Made by a program: the position numbers and the translations under genes
NCBI GenBank assembly: GCA_026389675.1
Contig: JAPLHJ010000054.1
Location: 1-6,595, forward strand
From: Chloroflexota bacterium
Lineage (GTDB): Bacteria; Chloroflexota; Dehalococcoidia; GIF9; UBA5629
Reading direction: 5' to 3'
DNA: 6,595 nt
Shown here: piece after piece, positions 1 through 6,048 of the stretch
Layout: every line of letters starts with the position of its first letter
Numbering within the stretch: the stretch's first letter is position 1
Notes under the pieces: model-generated
The model's database searches: none
Told to the model about the DNA's origin: nothing
The model's input: only the letters and a program-made list of their open reading frames with translations

Positions 1-2
1 AA

Positions 3-1595
3 TCGTATCCTGGGATGTACCGCGAGAATTTCCCCAAGTTCAAAGACATGGTTGCCATACATTATGCGGGGACGGCCATTTCGTTCACCCAACTTGAGCG
101 CATGTCCAATCAGTTCGCTAATTTCCTGATGAAGCAGGGGCTGAAGAAGGGTGATGTGGTGGGCGTCAACCTCCCCAATGTGCCGGCCTATTACATCTCG
201 GTCCTGGGCACGCTCAAGGCCGGGTGCGTCCTCTCCGGCGTAAGCCCTTTGCTTACGCAGCGCGAACTGGAATATCAATTGAACAACTCGGGTGCCAAGG
301 TCCTGGTGGCAATGGACCTGCTGTGGGGCAATGTCGGGGCAATCATTGCCAAAACAGGCGTCAAGGCGGTGGCCATGGTCGGGATAGCCGATTTCCTGCC
401 GTCCGATAAACCGGCCGCGACCGGCGCCCTACCCTCGGTGCCTGGGATAACCATCAAACATTTCCTGGAGATACTGAAGGAGATGCCGGATACCGACCCG
501 AAGGTGAAGATAAGCCCGGACGACCCGGCCCTGATGCAGTATACGGGCGGAACCACCGGGCCATCCAAAGGCGCCGTGCTGACGCACAAAAATATGGTAC
601 ATCACATTACACAATTAGTAGTCTGGCTCGACTACAAGATGGGTAAATCCGTGATTTTGTCCGCGTTCCCCCTGTTCCACCAGGCGGGGCTGGGTGTCAG
701 TATGTGGAGCATGGCCTGCGGCCAGACCCAGATAGCAGTAGCCAACCCGCGTGACCTGGCAGGCATAATCCAGATGGCAAAGACCTACAAGCCGACGGCC
801 TTTTGCAACGTACCCACTATATATATAGAGCTGGTGAGGATGCCGGCCTTCAAGGTACTGGATTTCTCGAATGTCCAGTACTTCCTCAGCGGCGCCGCTC
901 CTTTCCCGCCGGAATATATCAAGGATTTCGAGGCAGTTGTGGGAGAGGGGAAGGTCTGTGAAGGGCTGGGGATGACCGAGACCAGCCCGCTTTCTTGTGT
1001 GTCGCCATGCTACGGGAAGAAGAAGGCAGGGTCGGTCGGCCTCCCATTCCCGGATGTGCAAATAAAAATAATTGATCCGGTGACCAATGAAATAGTCCCG
1101 ATAGGAGAGGCGGGCGAACTGGTTGCCAAGGGCCCTCAGGTTTTCCCCCTCGGGTACCACAACATGCCGGAAGAGACGGCCCATACCCTGCGGGACGGTT
1201 GGATCTACACCGGTGACATAGCCCGCATGGACGAGGACGGCTACGTATGGGTGGTGGACAGGCTGAAGGACATGGTGAACGTATCGGGGTACAAGGTGTT
1301 CACCCGTGAACTCGATGACATTATCTGTGAGCACCCGGCCGTTGCCATGGCTGCTACTATTGGTATACCCGATCCCAAGCGGCCCGGAGCAGAGATGGTG
1401 GCTACTGCGGTTGTCCTGAAACCGGGAGTGGAGAAGAGCGAAGCTACCAGGACCAGCATACTCGACTTCATTAAGGAAAAAGAAGCCCCGTATAAGGTTC
1501 CCAAGAAAATTGAATTCATGGACCAGCTTCCGCTCAGTGCGGTCGGTAAAATCCTCAAGCGTGAACTGCGCAGCATCATGGTTCCGAAGGCTTGA
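3..1595 (+). CDS. Acyl-CoA synthetase (AMP-binding / ANL superfamily), 5'-truncated by window
   Basis: This protein activates a carboxylic acid to an acyl-CoA through an acyl-adenylate. Numbering is from the Met at 15. The phosphate-binding loop TGGTTGPSKG is at 177-186, the GLGMTETS motif (A5) at 317-324, and the TGD motif at 399-401 with its ATP-ribose Asp at 401. The hinge-region Arg is at 416, and the C-terminal PLSAVGKILKREL motif carries the likely adenylation Lys512. The frame stays open through the window's first codon (Ser-Tyr-Pro-Gly precede Met15), and family members normally have some 25 or more residues before this point, so the true start lies upstream. It resembles FadD-type medium/long-chain ligases, but the substrate cannot be inferred. 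It ends 57 bp before the end of the convergent TetR gene and is not in the downstream operon, though a role in the same pathway is plausible. Confidence 0.93.
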   Translation, partial: SYPGMYRENFPKFKDMVAIHYAGTAISFTQLERMSNQFANFLMKQGLKKGDVVGVNLPNVPAYYISVLGTLKAGCVLSGVSPLLTQRELEYQLNNSGAKVLVAMDLLWGNVGAIIAKTGVKAVAMVGIADFLPSDKPAATGALPSVPGITIKHFLEILKEMPDTDPKVKISPDDPALMQYTGGTTGPSKGAVLTHKNMVHHITQLVVWLDYKMGKSVILSAFPLFHQAGLGVSMWSMACGQTQIAVANPRDLAGIIQMAKTYKPTAFCNVPTIYIELVRMPAFKVLDFSNVQYFLSGAAPFPPEYIKDFEAVVGEGKVCEGLGMTETSPLSCVSPCYGKKKAGSVGLPFPDVQIKIIDPVTNEIVPIGEAGELVAKGPQVFPLGYHNMPEETAHTLRDGWIYTGDIARMDEDGYVWVVDRLKDMVNVSGYKVFTRELDDIICEHPAVAMAATIGIPDPKRPGAEMVATAVVLKPGVEKSEATRTSILDFIKEKEAPYKVPKKIEFMDQLPLSAVGKILKRELRSIMVPKA

Positions 1596-1652
1596 GACTG
1601 TTGGACTATGCCCCTGACGGAAGATCGTTAGCTGAGAATAGCTGGAGCAGTA

Positions 1653-2279
1653 CTATTTTTTCTTCCCGGCCGTGCTTTTTGCCATAATACCATTCAATAT
1701 GAAACCGGACATGTGTGCGGCTATCTCTTTGGGTGTCATGGCCCCTTTGGGAGAATACCACACCCAGGTATAATTTGAGGCGCCGACCACGGTATAGACG
1801 AGTAGCTTGACATCTACATGTTTGAATACGCCCTGTTTGATCCCTTCATCAACGATCTGGCATAACATTTCTTCATAGGTATCCCTGAGCTTGACTATTT
1901 CTTTTTTATGCCTGCTGATAACCAGCCAGTCCTGTTGCGGCAGCATCGGTCCGATGCCGGTGATTACCACCTGGGAAACATGATTTTCAATTGCGCGCCT
2001 GAATTTGGAATCGGCGGTGTCGTCATCGCCGACTATTTTTTCAAGGCTCTCTATGACCACTTTATATGCGACGCGATGTAAATCAAATATGATTTCTTTT
2101 TTACTGGTCCAGTGATGATAGATACTGACCTTGCTTATATGAAGTTTTTCCGCGATCTGGTCCAGCGTTACATTGACATATCCACGTTCACGTATCAGCT
2201 CGGCTGCCGTCTCTAAAATCTTCGTCTTGAACTCGCGGCGGCTTTTAATCTTCAGTTTGTATGATTTATCGGCGTCCAC
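1653..2279 (-). CDS. TetR/AcrR-family transcriptional regulator, KstR2/FadR-like C-terminal half
   Basis: This is a 208-residue ligand-responsive repressor candidate. The N-terminal TetR DNA-binding domain covers about residues 18-66, with the helix-turn-helix at about 38-58 (TLDQIAEKLHISKVSIYHHW). The C-terminal half contains a charged EIVKLRDTYE stretch, a DEGIKQGVF segment and then WYSPKGAMTPKEIAAH. From memory this layout is typical of TetR proteins that bind acyl-CoAs and control fatty-acid or sterol catabolism. The start is GTG at 2279-2277, supported by an AAAAGGA ribosome-binding site at 2293-2287 with 7 nt spacing; no in-frame ATG lies near it. The protein ends in a Lys-rich tail. 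The gene is transcribed divergently from the acyl-CoA dehydrogenase operon, which suggests autoregulation and control of that operon. The ligand is unknown. Confidence 0.93.
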   Translation of the reverse strand: MDADKSYKLKIKSRREFKTKILETAAELIRERGYVNVTLDQIAEKLHISKVSIYHHWTSKKEIIFDLHRVAYKVVIESLEKIVGDDDTADSKFRRAIENHVSQVVITGIGPMLPQQDWLVISRHKKEIVKLRDTYEEMLCQIVDEGIKQGVFKHVDVKLLVYTVVGASNYTWVWYSPKGAMTPKEIAAHMSGFILNGIMAKSTAGKKK

Positions 2280-2342
2280 TATTAAATCCTTTTACCCGCT
2301 TTATTAAATACTTTGCAGTTTTACCGGAATGCCCCGGCCTGC

Positions 2343-2372
2343 GTTTAACAGAGTACAAATTTTAGGTTAAAC
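2343..2372. promoter_or_regulatory. Candidate operator: inverted repeat GTTTAAC-N16-GTTAAAC
   Basis: GTTTAAC at 2343-2349 and its exact reverse complement GTTAAAC at 2366-2372 flank the minus-strand -10 box and probable start site of the TetR gene. The arm centres are 23 bp apart, about two helical turns, and each arm is itself a short GTT-N-AAC dyad. The placement fits autorepression by the TetR protein. That the protein binds here is inference. Confidence 0.4.
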
Positions 2373-2387
2373 CCTTGCTTTTGTCAA
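2359..2387 (-). promoter_or_regulatory. Sigma70-type promoter for the TetR gene
   Basis: On the minus strand there is a perfect -35 box TTGACA at 2387-2382, a 17-nt spacer, and a -10 box TAAAAT at 2364-2359. Transcription would begin near 2352, giving a leader of about 70 nt before the GTG start at 2279. The match and spacing are good, but no experiment supports it here. Confidence 0.7.
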
Positions 2388-2424
2388 AATGGATTGGGGA
2401 ATTTTACGATTGGCAAAAGGAGTT

Positions 2425-2454
2425 TTGACATACCTGTTTGGGGTGTGGTATAAA
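2425..2454 (+). promoter_or_regulatory. Sigma70-type promoter for the acyl-CoA dehydrogenase operon
   Basis: A perfect -35 box TTGACA lies at 2425-2430 and a -10 box TATAAA at 2449-2454. The spacer is 18 nt, one longer than ideal, but a TGn extended -10 element (TGG at 2446-2448) directly precedes the -10 box. Transcription would begin near 2461, leaving an untranslated leader of about 160 nt before the ATG at 2623. This is the only strong promoter I see for the downstream genes. Confidence 0.72.
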
Positions 2455-2586
2455 TCTTGGCGGCAAATGTACTGCATAGTTTTACCAGACGGTATTTGGC
2501 GCTGTGTACGGCGTTAAATTAGTAATCGGGCGCCGATAACGTTGTAAAGGTGATACTTTGGCACGTTGCCGGCAGTCTTTAAATCA

Positions 2587-2601
2587 CCGGTTTGCCACCG
2601 G
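2587..2601 (+). promoter_or_regulatory. Short hairpin just upstream of the dehydrogenase ribosome-binding site
   Basis: The stem is CCGGT (2587-2591) paired with ACCGG (2597-2601), with a TTGCC loop. It ends 8 nt before the AGGAGG at 2610-2615. Other small dyads in the same leader are ATCGG-GCG-CCGAT at 2525-2537 and GGCA-CGT-TGCC at 2560-2570. The stems are only 4-5 bp, no U-run follows, and no known riboswitch is recognisable, so any regulatory role is speculative. Confidence 0.25.
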
Positions 2602-2609
2602 GTATTAAT

Positions 2610-2615
2610 AGGAGG
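2610..2615 (+). promoter_or_regulatory. Ribosome-binding site fixing the acyl-CoA dehydrogenase start
   Basis: A consensus AGGAGG lies 7 nt before the ATG at 2623. It selects this ATG over the upstream in-frame TTG at 2566, which has no comparable site. The protein then begins MDFQFTEQQ, a normal acyl-CoA dehydrogenase N-terminus. Confidence 0.9.
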
Positions 2616-2622
2616 CCTGACC

Positions 2623-3777
2623 ATGGATTTTCAGTTTACCGAACAGCAGGAGATGTTGCGGGCAACGGTAAGGGAGTTCGTGGAGAAGGAATGTCCCAGG
2701 CAGTTGGTGCGGAAATGGGATGAAGAGCACGCTTTCCCCATGGAGGTGCTGGAGAAACTCAAGAAGATCGGCGTAATGGGTATTATCACACCCGTCGAAT
2801 ATGAAGGCATGGGCGGAAGCATTATCGACTATACCATTGTTTGCGAGGAACTGGCGAGGTCGACCTGCTGGGGGCTTGCATCATATTTCAACGCTGTAAT
2901 CATGTACGGAACGGATATGATCTTGCATTGCGGCAACGAGGAGCAAAAAAAATATTTCCTGCCCGGGTTGGCCCGGGGTGAGTTGCTTTTCGCTTATGGC
3001 ATTACGGAACCCGATTCTGGGTCGGACGCCGCCGCGGCGAAGACTATGGCCGTTGAGAAGGGAGACCATTACATACTTAATGGTTCCAAGATGTTTATTA
3101 CGCTGGCCGACAAGGCCGACTATACCATCACGCTGGCCAGGACAGACAAGGATGTGGCCAAGCATAAAGGGTTAACCCTTTTTATCGTGGACACCAAAAG
3201 CAAGGGTTACAGCGCTAGGCCGCTCAAAAAGATGGGGGGGTTCACAGACACCACCTGCGAAGTCGTGTATGATAACGTGGAAGTCCCCAAAACGCACATC
3301 CTGGGCGGCTCCGAAGCAGTCAACCGCGGCTGGCAATTACTGATCAGCACACTGGAAACCGAGCACCTGGAGGTGGCCGCCAATTCGCTGGGATATGCGC
3401 AGGCCGCCTTCGACGATTCCCTTCAGTATGCCAAGGAGCGTAACGCCTTCGGCCAGCCCATCGGCAAGTTCCAGGCCATCAGCCATATGCTGGCCGAGAT
3501 GGCGGTGGACCTGCACTTGGCGCGGCTGTGCGTTTACCAACTGGCCTGGCTGCGCGACTCGAATAAACCGTGCTACAAGGAATCCTGCATGGCCAAGCTG
3601 GTGGCTACGGAATGCTGGACCAATATGGCGCACCGGGCCATGCAGATTTTCGGCGGCTACAGCCTGATGTATGAATATGACGTGCAAAGGTACCTGCGCG
3701 ACTCCTATATCCTGCTCATCGGGGGCGGCACCAGGCAAATACAGAAAAACATGATAGCCAAGTCGCTTGGCCTGTAA
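2623..3777 (+). CDS. Acyl-CoA dehydrogenase with IVD-type placement of the catalytic glutamate
   Basis: This is a 384-residue FAD enzyme of normal family length that oxidises an acyl-CoA to an enoyl-CoA and passes electrons on, usually to ETF. The first family signature, GITEPDSGSDAAA, is at 126-138. The FAD/dimer-interface RNAFG motif is at 273-277. The second signature begins at Q341 (QIFGGYSLMYEYD), with Ser347 where the pattern expects Gly. In most members the catalytic base is the Glu of an IYEGT motif near the C-terminus; here the motif reads IGGGT (366-370), with Gly368 at the Glu position. Glu247, in the segment LETEHLEVA, aligns with the base of isovaleryl-CoA dehydrogenase (Glu254 in human IVD), so the enzyme is probably active with an IVD/LCAD-like geometry. 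The next residue, usually Arg, is His248. It is the first gene of the operon; the next gene's start codon is 20 bp downstream. Confidence 0.95.
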   Translation: MDFQFTEQQEMLRATVREFVEKECPRQLVRKWDEEHAFPMEVLEKLKKIGVMGIITPVEYEGMGGSIIDYTIVCEELARSTCWGLASYFNAVIMYGTDMILHCGNEEQKKYFLPGLARGELLFAYGITEPDSGSDAAAAKTMAVEKGDHYILNGSKMFITLADKADYTITLARTDKDVAKHKGLTLFIVDTKSKGYSARPLKKMGGFTDTTCEVVYDNVEVPKTHILGGSEAVNRGWQLLISTLETEHLEVAANSLGYAQAAFDDSLQYAKERNAFGQPIGKFQAISHMLAEMAVDLHLARLCVYQLAWLRDSNKPCYKESCMAKLVATECWTNMAHRAMQIFGGYSLMYEYDVQRYLRDSYILLIGGGTRQIQKNMIAKSLGL

Positions 3778-3784
3778 ATAACAT

Positions 3785-3791
3785 AAAGGAG
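3785..3791 (+). promoter_or_regulatory. Ribosome-binding site pointing to the original start of the AbfD/HpaB-like gene
   Basis: AAAGGAG lies 6 nt before the ATG at 3798. The ATG at 3847, which opens the long reading frame, has no recognisable Shine-Dalgarno sequence. This mismatch is part of the evidence that the gene carries a frameshift near its start. Confidence 0.8.
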
Positions 3792-3797
3792 AGAACG

Positions 3798-3926
3798 ATG
3801 GCCCTGAGAACACCCGAACAATATAAAGAGAGTCTGCGCGACGTACATGTACGGGGAGAAGGTAAAGGACGTTACCACTCACCCCGCCCTAAAAGTATGC
3901 GTCGATACCATGGCACTGGACTATGA
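3798..3926 (+). pseudogene. Frame-displaced 5' end of the AbfD/HpaB-like gene
   Basis: Translation from the ATG at 3798 gives MALRTPEQYKESLRD over 15 codons (3798-3842). This is a typical N-terminus of the HpaB / 4-hydroxybutyryl-CoA dehydratase family. The frame then reads unrelated sequence and stops at TGA 3924-3926, for 42 residues in all. The family sequence resumes in another frame at YMYGEKVKD (from 3844). From memory, relatives have about three residues (for example Gly-Arg-Glu) plus a Val or Ile between these two blocks. A loss of 11 nt, or a 2-nt loss if this protein is naturally shorter, would explain the break. Because this ORF stops well after 3847, simple translational coupling to the long frame is unlikely. 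It may be a real mutation or an assembly error. Confidence 0.7.
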
Positions 3927-5217
3927 GTGTGCCGAGCTTCCTCAGTTCAAGGACCTTGCCAATGTTTATGATCCCGAACTTAAGCAGGAAATCAGCAGGT
4001 ATTACTATATACCCAGGAACGGGGAGGACCTGGTCAAGGCCACTGAGCTGATCATAGCTACCTCGACCTATGCCGACGGTTACATTCCCCTGGCCAAGGA
4101 CATAGGCGCTGACGCGATTAATGCCATACAAATCTTTGCTAATATCACGGGAAACAAGGAATATATCGATCGGGTACACAACTTCCGCCAGTACCTGATG
4201 AAGGAGGACGTGGCTATCGTCTCCGCGGTCACCGACGCCAAGGGTGACAGGCTGATGCGCCCCTCCGACCCAAAGCAGGTTCACCCCGATTTTTACCCGC
4301 GTGTGGTCGAAAAGAACGCCAAAGGCATCGTGGTGCGGGGCGCCAAGATGCATATCACGGGCTCAGCGTATTCCAATGAAATCTTCGTGATACCCGGCAG
4401 GGCCATGACCGAGGCAGATAAAGATTACGCCGTAGCATTTGCGGTTCCCTGCAATGCCAAAGGCTTGAAGCAGATCTGCCGTCCCATAAAATCCGGCATC
4501 GGTTCAATGGAGTTCCCTGTGGACCGTCCCTGGAGGATGCATACGGATCAACTCATAATTTTTGATGATGTATTTGTCCCCTGGGAAAGAGTATTTATGT
4601 GCGGAGAATGGAAGCAGGCATTTCTCATAGCGCACAATTTCAGTTTGCTGCACAGGCGCACCGGCTGTGCTTACCGTATCCCGATGTCGGAGCTTTTTGT
4701 CGGTATGGCTTTTGCCATAGCTGAATATAATGGCGTGACAGAGGTCCCCCATATCCGCGAGAAACTGACCGAAGCCGCCATGTATCTCCAGACGCTGAAA
4801 TCGCTTATACGCGCATCCTGCCTCGATTTTGTGATGCATGGTGGGATGCCCGTGCCGAACCCTGTGACCACCAATATAGCCAAATACCATTTTGCCGATA
4901 AATACCATAGCCTGGTGAAGTTGATCCAGGATATTTCCGGCGGGTCCCTAATTACCAAGCCGACCTATTTGGACTGGCAGAATCCGGAGACGCACGGTTT
5001 TATGGATAAATACGTTAGCGGCATGGCCGGCACTGCGGCCGAGGCGCGTCTCCGGATGTTCGACTTGATCCGCAGGCAGCTTGCATCCGAATATGAGGTT
5101 ATGGTGCTCCACGGCGAAGGATCGCTGATGGCACAGCGAATGATGATACTTGCTGAAGCCAGAGAAGAGCTCAAGCGCTGTAAGAAGATAGCCGACGACA
5201 TGGCCGGCATTAAGTAG
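3847..5217 (+). CDS. 4-hydroxybutyryl-CoA dehydratase / HpaB-family flavoprotein lacking Fe-S ligands (main frame)
   Basis: This is a 456-residue open frame containing nearly all of an HpaB_N/HpaB-fold protein (about 475-490 residues in relatives). Known members are 4-hydroxybutyryl-CoA dehydratase/vinylacetyl-CoA isomerase (AbfD; FAD plus [4Fe-4S]) and FADH2-dependent 4-hydroxyphenylacetate 3-hydroxylase (HpaB). AbfD-like stretches are TDAKGDR, GIVVRGAK, AMTEADKDYAV and the LHGEGS...AQRMMI block near the C-terminus; the N-terminal DVTTHPAL is more HpaB-like. Compared with AbfD recalled from memory, the ligands Cys99 and Cys103 are missing (no Cys at all from 29 to 201). His292 matches His269, and Cys299 aligns with Tyr276. 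The dehydratase function is therefore doubtful and the reaction unknown. No HpaC-type reductase is seen nearby. The natural start is probably 3798, interrupted by a frameshift. The SDR start is 21 bp downstream. Confidence 0.88.
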   Translation: MYGEKVKDVTTHPALKVCVDTMALDYECAELPQFKDLANVYDPELKQEISRYYYIPRNGEDLVKATELIIATSTYADGYIPLAKDIGADAINAIQIFANITGNKEYIDRVHNFRQYLMKEDVAIVSAVTDAKGDRLMRPSDPKQVHPDFYPRVVEKNAKGIVVRGAKMHITGSAYSNEIFVIPGRAMTEADKDYAVAFAVPCNAKGLKQICRPIKSGIGSMEFPVDRPWRMHTDQLIIFDDVFVPWERVFMCGEWKQAFLIAHNFSLLHRRTGCAYRIPMSELFVGMAFAIAEYNGVTEVPHIREKLTEAAMYLQTLKSLIRASCLDFVMHGGMPVPNPVTTNIAKYHFADKYHSLVKLIQDISGGSLITKPTYLDWQNPETHGFMDKYVSGMAGTAAEARLRMFDLIRRQLASEYEVMVLHGEGSLMAQRMMILAEAREELKRCKKIADDMAGIK

Positions 5218-5238
5218 AAAATAAACCGGAGGTGAATA

Positions 5239-6006
5239 ATGGATGTTTCATACCTGTCCTTGGAAGGCAAGGTAGCGCTGATAACCGGCAGTAGCCGCGG
5301 TATCGGCAGGTCGGTAGCGCTGCAGTTCGCCGATGCCGGCGCTGACGTTGTCGTCAGCAGCCGCAAGCTCCCGGACCTGGAGAAGGTGGCCGATGAGATC
5401 AAGACGAAGGGACGGCGCAGCCTGGCCGTGCCGGCGCACAACGCCAAGATGGAGGACCTTAAAAACCTTATGGCACGGGTCAAGGAAGAGTTCGGCCGCC
5501 TGGACATATTAGTCAACAATGCGGTCGCCAATCCCGTGATGGCCGATGTACTGCATATGGAGGAGGCGCCCTTCGACCTGATAATGAGCGCCAATGTAAA
5601 GGGCTATTACTTCCTGAGCCAGGCCGCAGCAAAAATGATGGTAGAGCAAAGGACGGGTGGTGCAATCATCAACATCGCCTCGGTAGGGGGCATCTTCGTG
5701 ACCCCGGGACTGGGCCCCTACTGCATCAGCAAGGCCGCCATCATCATGATGACCAAATGCCTGGCAGTTGAGCTGGGCAGCCACAAGATCCGCGTGAACT
5801 GCATCGCCCCGGGTATCATAAAGACCAAGTTCAGCGAGGCCCTCTGGAGCAACGAGAAGCTGATGGCCGATTACCTGAAAAAGATGCCACTGGGTAAGAT
5901 CGGGCAACCCGATGAGATCGCACGTACAGCGCTTTACCTTGCGACGGAGGCCTCGGGCTTTATGACTGGATCCACGCTGATCATCGACGGCGGCGCCAAC
6001 CTGTAG
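5239..6006 (+). CDS. Short-chain dehydrogenase/reductase (DHRS4-like)
   Basis: This 255-residue classical SDR is a soluble NAD(P)(H)-dependent alcohol/ketone oxidoreductase. The nucleotide-binding TGSSRGIG is at 16-23 and NNA at 93-95 (followed by Val). The catalytic tetrad is Asn119, Ser148, Tyr161 and Lys165 (YCISK). An Arg at the end of the second beta strand (VVVSSRK) suggests NADP(H) preference. The C-terminal substrate-loop sequence IKTKFSEALWSN is characteristic of DHRS4-like SDRs, a group often annotated as FabG or 3-hydroxyacyl-CoA dehydrogenase. The start ATG has GGAGGTG at 5228-5234. It lies 21 bp after the AbfD/HpaB-like gene and 42 bp before the FAD oxidoreductase. In this operon it most plausibly oxidises a hydroxyacyl-CoA or reduces the corresponding ketone; the substrate is not determined. 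Confidence 0.94.
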   Translation: MDVSYLSLEGKVALITGSSRGIGRSVALQFADAGADVVVSSRKLPDLEKVADEIKTKGRRSLAVPAHNAKMEDLKNLMARVKEEFGRLDILVNNAVANPVMADVLHMEEAPFDLIMSANVKGYYFLSQAAAKMMVEQRTGGAIINIASVGGIFVTPGLGPYCISKAAIIMMTKCLAVELGSHKIRVNCIAPGIIKTKFSEALWSNEKLMADYLKKMPLGKIGQPDEIARTALYLATEASGFMTGSTLIIDGGANL

Positions 6007-6048
6007 CAAGACGGGTCACGGAATATATATATAGGAGGGAACACTTTA

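Larger units (their letters stand above)
2280..2622. promoter_or_regulatory. Divergent intergenic control region
   Basis: These 343 bp separate the TetR gene (minus strand) from the acyl-CoA dehydrogenase (plus strand). I see no convincing gene here. An in-frame TTG at 2566 would extend the dehydrogenase by 19 residues, but those residues do not look like family sequence. The region holds one promoter in each direction, an inverted repeat over the minus-strand -10 box, and a leader of about 160 nt with short hairpins, each listed separately. Confidence 0.8.

Noticed and set aside
615..1334. Long minus-strand open frame opposite the synthetase
   Set aside because: It lies wholly within the well-supported plus-strand synthetase gene, has no recognisable family motifs, and is a typical antisense shadow of GC-rich coding sequence.
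1596..1662. Possible terminator between the convergent synthetase and TetR genes (AGCT-GAGAAT-AGCT at 1630-1643, T6 at 1656-1661)
   Set aside because: The stem has only 4 Watson-Crick pairs plus two G-U pairs, and it lies 12 nt from the T-run. The T-run is explained by the Lys codons at the TetR C-terminus.
2566..2622. TTG start extending the acyl-CoA dehydrogenase by 19 residues
   Set aside because: There is no good ribosome-binding site before it, and the added residues are not family-like. The ATG at 2623 has a consensus AGGAGG and a normal N-terminus.
2945..2952. A8 run in the dehydrogenase gene as a slippage or frameshift site
   Set aside because: The reading frame is intact on both sides and the run is explained by Gln-Lys-Lys codons. 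The G7 run at 3234-3240 (Met-Gly-Gly) is likewise in frame.
6022..6033. TA-repeat just before the ribosome-binding site of the last gene
   Set aside because: A short AT-rich stretch in a 42-bp gap. It lacks a -35 box at a suitable distance and is most likely an unstructured ribosome-binding region.
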